A stretch of 9,944 bases of DNA from CAZFQG01 sp964520785 (GTDB lineage Bacteria > Planctomycetota > Planctomycetia > Pirellulales > Thermoguttaceae). The notes beneath the pieces are model-generated. The model saw only the letters and a program-made list of their open reading frames with translations. It was not told the origin of the DNA and did not search any database. The translations under genes and the position numbers were made by a program. Shown here one piece after another: positions 1 to 5,792 of this stretch (positions are counted from its first letter, which is position 1; each line of letters begins with the position of its first letter). The DNA is taken from NCBI GenBank assembly GCA_964520785.1, contig CAZFQG010000216.1, positions 1 to 9,944 on the forward strand. Reading direction: 5' to 3'.

Positions 1-691
1 TGAACGCTTCCACACCAAGGGGAAACAGCGGGGACTCTTCTATCAACCGGTGTATCGTTGCCTCAACGCGGCGGACTACGGCGTTCCGCAACGCAGATAC
101 CGGGTGTTCATCGTGGCGTTTCGCGGCGATATTTCCGCCAACTGGGCTTTCCCAGAGCCTACGCACTCACTGGACTCGCTTCTTCACGATCAGTGGGTTA
201 CGGGTGACTATTGGGAAAGACATGCGGTATCCAAGCGTTCGCGGCCGAGTATTCCCGCCAGCGTCGTTGAACGAGTGAATCGGTTGCGAGATTGGCTCTT
301 TCCCTTGGAAGCGGAACCTTGGAACACGGTACGAGACGCCATTTCGGACCTTCCCGACCCTAAGCGGAGGAATGGATTTCTCAACCATACGCATAATCCC
401 GGTGCTCGGCAATACGCGGGCCATACCGGGAGTCCGCTGGATGAGCCGGCCAAGACTCTAAAGGCGGGAGACCATGGTGTCCCCGGGGGCGAGAATATGG
501 TTCTCTATCCCGATGGAAAAATCAGATATTTCACGGTGCGAGAGAGCGCAAGGCTCCAAACCTTCCCCGATAGTTATTTTTTCGCGGGATCCTGGACGGA
601 AGCGATGCGACAGCTTGGAAACGCGGTGCCCGTGAAGCTTGCGTACGTCGTATCGTCGAGTATCGCCTCGGTATTGGAGAAATCGGCTTGA
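1..691 (+). CDS. C5-cytosine DNA methyltransferase, C-terminal part (5' end outside window)
   Basis: This is the modification half of a type II restriction-modification system. It transfers a methyl group from S-adenosylmethionine to C5 of cytosine within the recognition sequence. The frame is open to the first base (codons begin at base 2), so the N-terminal motifs I to VI (SAM binding and the Pro-Cys catalytic loop) lie upstream and cannot be checked. Visible here are motif VIII (VPQRRYRVFIV, bases about 83-115), a variable target-recognition region of roughly 130 residues, motif IX (RYFTVRESARLQTFPDSY, about 527-580) and motif X (GNAVPVKLA, about 617-643). About 229 residues are present, with the stop at 689-691. 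GTG at 50 is an internal codon, not a start, because the similarity continues upstream of it. The stop overlaps the start of the endonuclease gene. Family assignment is firm; target specificity is inferred from the partner nuclease. Confidence 0.95.
   Translation, partial: ERFHTKGKQRGLFYQPVYRCLNAADYGVPQRRYRVFIVAFRGDISANWAFPEPTHSLDSLLHDQWVTGDYWERHAVSKRSRPSIPASVVERVNRLRDWLFPLEAEPWNTVRDAISDLPDPKRRNGFLNHTHNPGARQYAGHTGSPLDEPAKTLKAGDHGVPGGENMVLYPDGKIRYFTVRESARLQTFPDSYFFAGSWTEAMRQLGNAVPVKLAYVVSSSIASVLEKSA
676..680 (+). promoter_or_regulatory. Ribosome binding site for the GIY-YIG endonuclease
   Basis: GGAGA lies 7 nt before the TTG at 688, inside the last codons of the methyltransferase gene. It supports the rare TTG start. 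Translation of the nuclease would therefore begin exactly where methyltransferase translation ends. Confidence 0.6.
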
Positions 692-1305
692 AAGAAGAAC
701 CTCTTTTCAATCCTCTTGATAAGCACAACCTGGGGGTTAGCGTCGCCGACGCGCTGCTTGAGCGACCCGTGACGAATCTCCCTCCGAATGAGCCGTTTAA
801 CGGCGCGGGAATCTACGCGATCTATTATCAAGGGACGGATTTCGAGCCGTATCGTGGAATCGGCGATGCGAACCGGCGCGGCAAGTACCGGTGGCCGATT
901 TATGTTGGTAAGGCCGTTCCCGCCGGCGCGAGAAAGGGGGGATTCGGACTCGGAATCAATCCCGGAAAGGTCTTATATCAGCGGCTTCACGAACATGCTC
1001 GTTCAATTGAGCAAGCGGTCAATTTAGAGCTTTCGGATTTCCGCTGTCGGTATCTTGTCGTCGAGGATATCTGGATTCCTCTCGGAGAATCACTGCTTAT
1101 CGAGAACCTTTCGCCTGTGTGGAACAAGGTTCTCGATGGTTTTGGAAATCACGACCCGGGCAGGGGACGCTACAAGCAGAAGCGGTCGTCCTGGGACCTC
1201 CTGCATCCTGGAAGGCCGTGGGTGGAGAAGTGCGCCGAGAACGAGAAGACGCCACACCAGTTGCTGGCCGAGCTTGAGGAGGCAATTCGCGGGTACGGCG
1301 AGTAG
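688..1305 (+). CDS. Eco29kI-family GIY-YIG type II restriction endonuclease
   Basis: A 205-residue protein predicted to cleave unmodified DNA at the sequence protected by the adjacent methyltransferase. The GIY-YIG core is clear: GIYAIYY at 41-47, PIYVGKAVPAG at 70-80, QRLHEHARS at 98-106, GESLLIENLSPVWN at 133-146, then DGFGNHDPG and a HPGRPW block near 173-178. Matching from memory to Eco29kI (about 214 residues), the catalytic set is Y43, Y72, R99, H103, E134 and N146, all present. Eco29kI cuts CCGCGG, so that is the expected but unproven target here. The gene starts with TTG and overlaps the methyltransferase stop (TTGA), with a good ribosome binding site just upstream. No alternative in-frame start precedes the conserved region. 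Length and motifs suggest an intact enzyme. Base composition appears slightly lower in GC than neighbouring housekeeping-type genes, compatible with horizontal acquisition. Confidence 0.92.
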   Translation: MKEEPLFNPLDKHNLGVSVADALLERPVTNLPPNEPFNGAGIYAIYYQGTDFEPYRGIGDANRRGKYRWPIYVGKAVPAGARKGGFGLGINPGKVLYQRLHEHARSIEQAVNLELSDFRCRYLVVEDIWIPLGESLLIENLSPVWNKVLDGFGNHDPGRGRYKQKRSSWDLLHPGRPWVEKCAENEKTPHQLLAELEEAIRGYGE

Positions 1306-1316
1306 CCTTCGGTCCG

Positions 1317-2129
1317 ATGATTACCAGCCCTCAAAATCCGAAAATCAAAGCCGCCGCGCGACTCCGCGATGCACGGGGGCGGAAGAAGCAGGGGCGATTC
1401 GTGGTCGACGGGGTGCGGGAGATTGGTCGGGCCCTGGGGGCGGGAATCCGTTTCGCTGAGGCCTTCATCTGCGAGGAGATCGGAACGGAGGGGCAAAGGG
1501 CCGAAGTGGCGAGGTTGGTTCGCGAATTGAGAGGGGCGGAAATCACTCGGGTCTCGGTTGCCGTCTTCGAAAAGCTGGCCTTCGGGGACCGGACGGAGGG
1601 GATCGTCGCCGTGGCGGAGACCCCTTCGTGGGGGCTTAAGCGGTTGGAGCGAACAGTTTTGGGGGAGACACCGCTCATCGGGGTGATCGAACGGATCGAG
1701 AAGCCGGGAAATGTGGGGGCCGTGTTGCGCAGCGCCGACGGGGCCGGGCTCCGCGGACTGATCGTGGCCGATCCGCGGAGCGATTTGTTCAACCCGAATA
1801 CGATTCGCGCCAGTTTAGGAACGCTGTTCACGGTTCCGGTAGCGACCGCCTCGACGACGGAGGCGATTCAATGGCTGCGGAACCGGAATATCTCCATCTT
1901 CGCAGCCTGGGTGGACGGGTCGATTTCGTACGAAACGGCCGACTACCGCGGTGCCTCCGCGATCGTTCTGGGCAACGAAGCGGAGGGACTCTCTCCGGCG
2001 TGGGCCGCGGAGGGGATGCAACGTGTGCGACTTCCGATGCACGGAACGGCCGACAGCCTGAATATCTCCGCCGCCGCGGCCGTCCTCTTCTACGAGGCGC
2101 GGCGGCAGCGGGGTAAACCGCCCGGTTAG
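1317..2129 (+). CDS. TrmH/SpoU-family RNA 2'-O-methyltransferase
   Basis: A 270-residue SPOUT-class enzyme predicted to 2'-O-methylate a ribose in rRNA or tRNA using S-adenosylmethionine, in the cytoplasm, probably as a homodimer. Residues about 1-105 resemble the SpoU substrate-binding domain (starting ITSPQNPKIKAAARLRD). Residues about 118-260 are the knotted methylase domain with its three motifs: ERIEKPGNVGAVLRSADG (125-142, with N132), NPNTIRASLGTLFTVPV (159-175) and VLGNEAEGL (217-225) followed by LPMHGTADSLNISAAAAV (239-256). The ATG at 1317 fits the family N-terminus, though no good Shine-Dalgarno sequence is seen. The gene follows the nuclease stop by 11 nt on the same strand, so it may share its transcript, but functionally it is an unrelated housekeeping gene. 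It converges with the next gene across 15 bp. Which RNA and position are modified cannot be told from the sequence. Confidence 0.92.
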   Translation: MITSPQNPKIKAAARLRDARGRKKQGRFVVDGVREIGRALGAGIRFAEAFICEEIGTEGQRAEVARLVRELRGAEITRVSVAVFEKLAFGDRTEGIVAVAETPSWGLKRLERTVLGETPLIGVIERIEKPGNVGAVLRSADGAGLRGLIVADPRSDLFNPNTIRASLGTLFTVPVATASTTEAIQWLRNRNISIFAAWVDGSISYETADYRGASAIVLGNEAEGLSPAWAAEGMQRVRLPMHGTADSLNISAAAAVLFYEARRQRGKPPG

Positions 2130-2144
2130 ATGACTCAGCGTCCG

Positions 2145-2585
2145 CTATTGCGGCGTTCCGTTACGAACCGTCAGACGGCAGCTTGCGTTGCAGGGCTTGG
2201 GAATCTCGATCTCGTAGGTGAAACCCAACGGCTTCAAGACCCTGGAATAGAGCACTTCGCAGTGATCGCAGTAGTCCTCGTACGGTTCGACATGCTTCAG
2301 TTCCAGGAGCCGGCCCATGGAAGGGCAGTGGTGCATCTCGATGGTGAAGACGCCCTCTTCTTCATCGAGCCGCATGGTAAAGTCGGCCGCCTCCTCGTTG
2401 AGAGTGTGGCTCCAGTATTCCCAGCAGCCCCTAAGACCCTTCTCCTTGGCCAGATCGCGGAGGTTCCCCAGGAACTCGTCCGAGATGTACTCCCAGAAGG
2501 CGACGACGCCTTCCTTTCCGCCCCGCTGGTGCAAGAACTTGAACAGCTCGCTATAGGCCGGGATGAAATCGGTACACGAGATCAT
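2145..2585 (-). CDS. Small cysteine-rich protein of unknown function, paralogue of its upstream neighbour
   Basis: A 146-residue soluble protein with no signal peptide or membrane segment. The start was placed at the ATG 2585-2583 because it overlaps the stop of the upstream gene (ATGA) and GGAGG lies 8 nt before it. The frame is open further upstream (to 2672), but that part runs inside the neighbour and is Arg-rich. The first half looks helical. The second half has HHCPSM (85-90), YCDHC (105-109; C106 and C109), KPLGFTYEIEI and C132/C136 near the end. The arrangement of a helical half, a Cys-Pro motif after a beta-like segment and a following Cys matches the protein encoded at 2582-3049, suggesting duplication and divergence. 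Cys-Pro followed by C-terminal cysteines recalls the L-2-amino-thiazoline-4-carboxylate hydrolase-like family, but that is only a guess. CxxC and CxxxC could bind metal. Confidence 0.82.
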   Translation of the reverse strand: MISCTDFIPAYSELFKFLHQRGGKEGVVAFWEYISDEFLGNLRDLAKEKGLRGCWEYWSHTLNEEAADFTMRLDEEEGVFTIEMHHCPSMGRLLELKHVEPYEDYCDHCEVLYSRVLKPLGFTYEIEIPKPCNASCRLTVRNGTPQ

Positions 2586-3049
2586 GCGGAAATCCTCCAG
2601 AATCGCTGGACGCTTCCGCCGGTTTGTTCGTCGTATTCGACCAACTCCGCGGCATAGGGCGTGTCCTCGCAAAGGGCGTCGTTGACGGTCTTCGTCGTTT
2701 CATAAAAGAGAGGGCAGACCGAGTAATTCTGTTTTCGCATGTGCGTCACGGCTGGACACGCGGCCACTTTAACTACCAGCTCATTCTCCGACTGCTTGAT
2801 TTCGACCGTTTCCCCTTCGGTCTCATACACGTGCCGGAAGTACCTTGCCAAGGCGGAAAGGCCCTCCGTAACGAGTTCCTGCCTCAGAGGGGCGAAGTAT
2901 GACTTCGTGAACTGCCGGAGGTAGTCGCGGACGGCGTCTTCCCCGTAATTCTTCCGCAGGAACTCGAGCCCCACGCTCAGCGCCCCGTGGAAATCCTTGT
3001 GCAAGTAGGTATTGTCACTCGCCTTACGGCGCATTACTAACTCACTCAT
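2582..3049 (-). CDS. Protein of unknown function, first gene of a coupled paralogue pair (ATC hydrolase-like?)
   Basis: A 155-residue soluble protein, beginning MSELVMRRKAS. Residues about 14-75 look alpha-helical (including YGEDAVRDYLRQF). These are followed by beta-like segments TVEIKQSENELVVKV (81-95), then ACPAVTHM (97-104; C98-P99), CPLFYETTKTVNDALC (112-127) and a closing GGSVQRFW (144-151). A helical half followed by a Cys-Pro motif and a C-terminal Gly/Gln/Phe segment resembles, from memory, the L-2-amino-thiazoline-4-carboxylate hydrolase-like family. I cannot confirm this and do not assign a reaction. A GGAGG lies 9 nt before the ATG. Its stop overlaps the start of the downstream paralogue by 4 nt, so the two are probably made in equal amounts and may form a heteromer. 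Confidence 0.85.
   Translation of the reverse strand: MSELVMRRKASDNTYLHKDFHGALSVGLEFLRKNYGEDAVRDYLRQFTKSYFAPLRQELVTEGLSALARYFRHVYETEGETVEIKQSENELVVKVAACPAVTHMRKQNYSVCPLFYETTKTVNDALCEDTPYAAELVEYDEQTGGSVQRFWRISA
2594..2598 (-). promoter_or_regulatory. Ribosome binding site deciding the start at 2585
   Basis: On the minus strand GGAGG stands 8 nt ahead of the ATG at 2585-2583, within the end of the upstream gene. It argues for the short, coupled version of the downstream protein rather than an extended one. Confidence 0.65.
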
Positions 3050-3058
3050 AACAGGGGG

Positions 3059-3063
3059 CCTCC
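3059..3063 (-). promoter_or_regulatory. Ribosome binding site of the paralogue pair
   Basis: GGAGG on the minus strand, 9 nt upstream of the ATG at 3049-3047. It supports this start for the first gene of the pair. Confidence 0.6.
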
Positions 3064-3104
3064 GGTTGATCTACTTCGAGGGGTAATGGATAGCAGTCTC
3101 GTAC

Positions 3105-3128
3105 GTGGCGGACGTCGCGAGCCGCCAC
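3105..3128. repeat. Inverted repeat with 7-bp perfect arms
   Basis: GTGGCGG (3105-3111) and CCGCCAC (3122-3128) are exact reverse complements separated by 10 nt. The hairpin lies about 55 to 80 nt upstream of the minus-strand ATG at 3049. It could be a leader hairpin or operator for the paralogue pair, or chance in GC-rich DNA. No T-run follows on either strand, so a simple intrinsic terminator is unlikely. Confidence 0.45.
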
Positions 3129-3316
3129 ACCCAGGATTGTAGCGCCAAGGTTGATTTTCGTCAATTCCGCGGCGAAGTGCCCGCCACAGCCGAGCAGCGT
3201 GGGGTAACGCGGTCCGGGTAGATGACCGGTTCAGGATTCTTCTCCGCACGGAAGTAGAATGCCCCTCTTGTCCGGACCGAAGTTCTTCACGACAAACGGG
3301 TTTCGCCGAGAAACAT

Positions 3317-3330
3317 GCCGGCGGACCGGC
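3317..3330. repeat. Short GC-rich palindrome, REP-like
   Basis: GCCGG (3317-3321) and CCGGC (3326-3330) flank a 4-nt loop, within a GC-rich patch that continues to about 3340. Compact extragenic palindromes of this composition are common dispersed repeats in bacterial genomes. With only one copy in view, dispersion cannot be tested. Confidence 0.3.
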
Positions 3331-3350
3331 CGACCCTGGCGAGTGAGATG

Positions 3351-3379
3351 TTGCATTTTCTACAAATCGCGCGTATTCT
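3351..3379 (+). promoter_or_regulatory. Weak sigma70-like promoter candidate for the prepilin-like gene
   Basis: TTGCAT (3351-3356) and TATTCT (3374-3379) are separated by 17 bp in the most AT-rich part of the intergenic stretch. Matches to consensus are 3 of 6 and 4 of 6. It would give a leader of about 150 nt before the ATG at 3539. The spacing is right but the boxes are poor, so this is a suggestion only. Confidence 0.25.
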
Positions 3380-3525
3380 TTAGTTAAGGGATTTTCGATC
3401 ATAAAGCGAATTGGGATGAATGCGGTTTTCCAAGGTTTGCACAAGGAATTGGCGGGGGAAGGGCCCAGGCCAAGGCAAGAAACGATCGTCGATGTTTGGA
3501 TCCGGAGTCATTTCGAGGGAGCCAA

Positions 3526-3529
3526 GAGG
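3526..3529 (+). promoter_or_regulatory. Ribosome binding site deciding the start at 3539
   Basis: GAGG lies 9 nt ahead of the ATG at 3539. Together with the position of the prepilin cleavage motif it favours this start over the ATG at 3416, which would add 41 residues in front of the leader peptide. Confidence 0.5.
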
Positions 3530-3538
3530 TTGAGGGTG

Positions 3539-4417
3539 ATGTCTCACCAGCGCAAGTTGAATGTGTCCCGTGGCGGTTTTACGTTGGTCGAGCTTCTCGT
3601 GGTGATCGCCATCATCGGGATTCTGATTGCCATGCTCTTGCCGGCGGTGCAGTCGACGAGGGAATCGGCGCGTCGAATTCAGTGCGCGAACAATATGAAG
3701 CAGATCGGTTCGGCAATCGGGCAGTTCGTTTCCCGGCACCGGTATTTCCCTCCTTCCCACACCGTGCGGTCCGATTATTTCCCCATCCCGAGCCATAACT
3801 CGGTTAGTTTCTTTTTGCCGTTCATGGAGCGCAACGATATCGTGGGTCGGCTCGATATGCGTCTGGACTGGGATGATCCGGAAAACAAGCCGGCTATCCT
3901 CAACGACGTCCCGAATCTGCGTTGTCCCACGGCGCCCGGTGGCAGGGAGCAGATCGCGGATTATGCCGCGTGTACGGCTATTCTATCGACCTCCTATGAA
4001 CAACTCGCCAAACGCGGCGACGTCTCGGAGCGACACGCGCTCGAGCTTTACGGGCTTCTCGCCGTCAATGGCGGGCGCGCCCCGGGGGATTGCATCGACG
4101 GCTTGTCTCACACCTTCCTGTATTTCGAAAGCGCAGGAAAGCCGGGCGGATACGAAGACAAAGCGCCCTCCGCGGAGATCGAACCGATGGGCGGTCACTG
4201 GGCCGATAACAGAACGGCATTCCCCCAGTGGGCTCTTTGCGACGGAACACGGTTCATCAACTGCACGAACGATCGTGGAATATATGCTTTCCACCCGGGT
4301 GGCAGCCAGTTTCTATACGGGGACGGCAGCGTTAAGTTCCACGACCAATCGATGGATCCGGAGATATTCGTAACGCTTTTCACGCACGCTGGAGGGGATC
4401 TCCTGCCGAACGAGTGA
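3539..4417 (+). CDS. DUF1559 prepilin-type protein with H-X9-DG motif
   Basis: A 292-residue protein of the planctomycete-type pseudopilin-like family. It has a short basic leader (residues 1-13, ending in Gly-Gly), then the type IV prepilin cleavage motif GG|FTLVELLVVIAIIGILIAMLLP (12-35) with the conserved Glu at +5 (E18) and one hydrophobic helix. After that comes the DUF1559 globular domain, starting with the typical ESARRIQCANNMKQIGSAI segment (42-60). Near the C-terminus HPGGSQFLYGDG (252-263) gives H252, nine residues and D262-G263, the H-X9-DG processing-associated motif. It is expected to be cleaved by prepilin peptidase and held in or exported across the cytoplasmic membrane by a type II secretion or type IV pilus-like machine. 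The individual role of such paralogues is generally unknown. The start at 3539 was chosen because it gives a normal leader length. It stands alone between a divergent pair and a convergent operon. Confidence 0.94.
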   Translation: MSHQRKLNVSRGGFTLVELLVVIAIIGILIAMLLPAVQSTRESARRIQCANNMKQIGSAIGQFVSRHRYFPPSHTVRSDYFPIPSHNSVSFFLPFMERNDIVGRLDMRLDWDDPENKPAILNDVPNLRCPTAPGGREQIADYAACTAILSTSYEQLAKRGDVSERHALELYGLLAVNGGRAPGDCIDGLSHTFLYFESAGKPGGYEDKAPSAEIEPMGGHWADNRTAFPQWALCDGTRFINCTNDRGIYAFHPGGSQFLYGDGSVKFHDQSMDPEIFVTLFTHAGGDLLPNE

Positions 4418-4454
4418 TTCGGCCGTCGTTCTCCCGAGGTTCAGGTTGCTTGGT

Positions 4455-4478
4455 TCGGCGAGCGAATCCCTCGTCCGA
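4455..4478. terminator. Imperfect hairpin in the convergent gap
   Basis: TCGGCGAG (4455-4462) can pair with CTCG plus CCGA (4470-4473, 4475-4478) with one bulged T and a 7-nt loop. It sits in the 61-bp gap between two converging genes and directly abuts the stop codon of the minus-strand gene. No T-tract follows on the plus strand, so the evidence for a working terminator is weak. Confidence 0.25.
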
Positions 4479-5726
4479 CTACCCATCCTCAAACCGGGGA
4501 GCCGTCAAAGAGGCGGCGTGCGGGGCGCCTAAGTGGCCATGTTCTCCCCCGCCGTTGATCTGCGGGGTTCTGTAGAGCAGTCGTCCGCCGACGCGGATTT
4601 CCGTGTCGACGACGTACTTGGCGACGACCTCCAAGTCGATGTCCATCCCGAGGCCCGGTTTCTCGGGAAGCTGTATCCTCCCTTGGGGGTCGAGCGCGAG
4701 ACTCTCTTTGGTCAGTTCCCTTGCCAAGATGGATGGAGAAAAGGGATACTCGCAGAAGCAGTCACCTTCGAGTCCGGCATAGGGCTGGAGCGATGCGCTC
4801 AATGCCAGGTGCGTGGTGAAGGTGTGATTTACGTATCGGACTCCCCTCGCGGAGGCGTAATCCGCGGCCTGTTTGGCAATCGTGATACCACCGATGCGCC
4901 CGGCGTCAATTTGAATATAGCCGAGGGCGGCGTGGACAATCATCGTCTTCGCCTGGTGGATGTTGTGGCATCCCTCTCCACCGGCCAACGGAATCGACGT
5001 TTCAGCGGCGAGTTTCTGATGGGCATCGAGAGCGCCGCAGGCGAAGGGCTCTTCAATCCAACCGACGCCGTTGGCTTCGAGAGCCGGAATTCGCGCGCGG
5101 GCCCTGTCGACATCCTCTCCCCAAACGGTTCCCACGTCCACCAGGAGAGTCACGTCCTCTCCCAAACCGCCGCGGGCCGCCTCGACATGGTGGCGGTCGG
5201 TCTCCGCGTCGCCGCGGCCATACGGCCCCCAGCCGAATTTCGCGGCGCGAAAGCCCATTTTACGAACCGCGACGGCATGTTCATAAGTCTCGTGGGGATC
5301 ATCGCCGAACAACTGAGAGGCATAGGGAGTTTTAGCAAAGGCGGTTTTGTAGCCGAGTAGTCGGTACACCGGTTCCCCAAGCCGCCACCCGAGCAGATCC
5401 CACAGAGCGATGTCGATGCCGGAGAGCGTGTGGTCGGTTTGCAGGAGGTCGTAGCTGTTCTCCCGTACCAAGGCGTTGATCCGATGGATATCCGATACGT
5501 CATTGAGTTCTTGCCCCAACACCGACGCGATCAGGGGTTTGCAGGCGCTGTGAGACATAGGGCAAATCCAGCTCGCCAGTGAGACCAGCGGCGAGGCCTC
5601 GCATTCACCCCAGCCGGTGTAGCCTCCGGCTTGCACCCGGACCAGCAAAGCATCCTGCGAGCCGTCGCCAATGTCGCGGATGACCGGCATTGCAAGATAG
5701 AATAGATCAACGGATTCGATTTTCAT
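4479..5726 (-). CDS. Enolase-superfamily enzyme, mandelate racemase/muconate lactonizing type (probable sugar-acid dehydratase)
   Basis: A 415-residue cytoplasmic enzyme. Family members use Mg2+ to stabilise an enolate formed by proton abstraction next to a carboxylate. The N-terminal capping domain covers about 1-125 and the modified TIM barrel about 130-375. Predicted metal ligands are D197 (LLVDVG), E225 (WIEEPF) and E251 (LAGGEG). Predicted catalytic residues are K163 at the end of the second strand (AAKFGWGP), the D274/H301 pair (IQIDAGRIGG; YVNHTFTTH) and E326 (FCEYPF). The Lys-His pair places it in the mandelate racemase subgroup, where many members dehydrate sugar acids. The usual K-x-K is here A-A-K or K-F-G, so one lysine is missing. 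About 30 extra residues at the C-terminus (from about 385) go beyond the usual end. It is the last gene of the minus-strand run, 66 bp after the SDR gene. The substrate is not identifiable by eye. Confidence 0.9.
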   Translation of the reverse strand: MKIESVDLFYLAMPVIRDIGDGSQDALLVRVQAGGYTGWGECEASPLVSLASWICPMSHSACKPLIASVLGQELNDVSDIHRINALVRENSYDLLQTDHTLSGIDIALWDLLGWRLGEPVYRLLGYKTAFAKTPYASQLFGDDPHETYEHAVAVRKMGFRAAKFGWGPYGRGDAETDRHHVEAARGGLGEDVTLLVDVGTVWGEDVDRARARIPALEANGVGWIEEPFACGALDAHQKLAAETSIPLAGGEGCHNIHQAKTMIVHAALGYIQIDAGRIGGITIAKQAADYASARGVRYVNHTFTTHLALSASLQPYAGLEGDCFCEYPFSPSILARELTKESLALDPQGRIQLPEKPGLGMDIDLEVVAKYVVDTEIRVGGRLLYRTPQINGGGEHGHLGAPHAASLTAPRFEDG

Positions 5727-5730
5727 AAGG

Positions 5731-5742
5731 ATTTCCGGAAAT
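5731..5742. promoter_or_regulatory. 12-bp perfect palindrome upstream of the enolase-superfamily gene
   Basis: ATTTCCGGAAAT is a perfect palindrome located 5 to 16 nt before the ATG at 5726, inside the 66-bp gap after the SDR gene. Its right half also supplies the only weak Shine-Dalgarno-like GGAAA for this gene. It may be a protein-binding site or a small translational-control element. One 12-bp palindrome can also arise by chance. Confidence 0.3.
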
Positions 5743-5792
5743 TCAAGGCAGCGCGGACGTCGGAAGGACGTATCGAGCGCTCTATATTGTCG

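Larger units (their letters stand above)
3050..3538. other. Intergenic stretch between divergent genes
   Basis: About 490 bases without a gene that I can support. It must carry the promoters of the minus-strand paralogue pair and the plus-strand prepilin-like gene. It contains two GC-rich inverted repeats (near 3105-3128 and 3317-3330), a weak sigma70-like element (3351-3379), and minus-strand segments that read like protein but only if frames are switched and one TGA is crossed (3042-3402). No tRNA-like cloverleaf or mobile-element terminus was recognised. Confidence 0.6.

Noticed and set aside
2130..2657. A plus-strand open frame opposite the paralogue pair
   Set aside because: The minus strand has two Shine-Dalgarno sequences, an ATGA overlap and matching paralogous motifs. 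The plus-strand reading has none of these.
3231..3233. TGA read as selenocysteine in the coding-like minus-strand stretch
   Set aside because: No selenocysteine insertion element was recognised after it, and a frame change is also needed upstream, so a broken or non-coding sequence is the simpler reading.
3416..3538. Extended N-terminus of the DUF1559 protein (ATG at 3416)
   Set aside because: It would put 41 extra residues before the prepilin leader. The ATG at 3539 has a GAGG at 9 nt and gives a normal 13-residue leader.
4533..5360. A 275-codon open frame on the plus strand
   Set aside because: Antisense to the enolase-superfamily gene, with no motif recognised. The minus-strand reading contains all metal ligands of the family.
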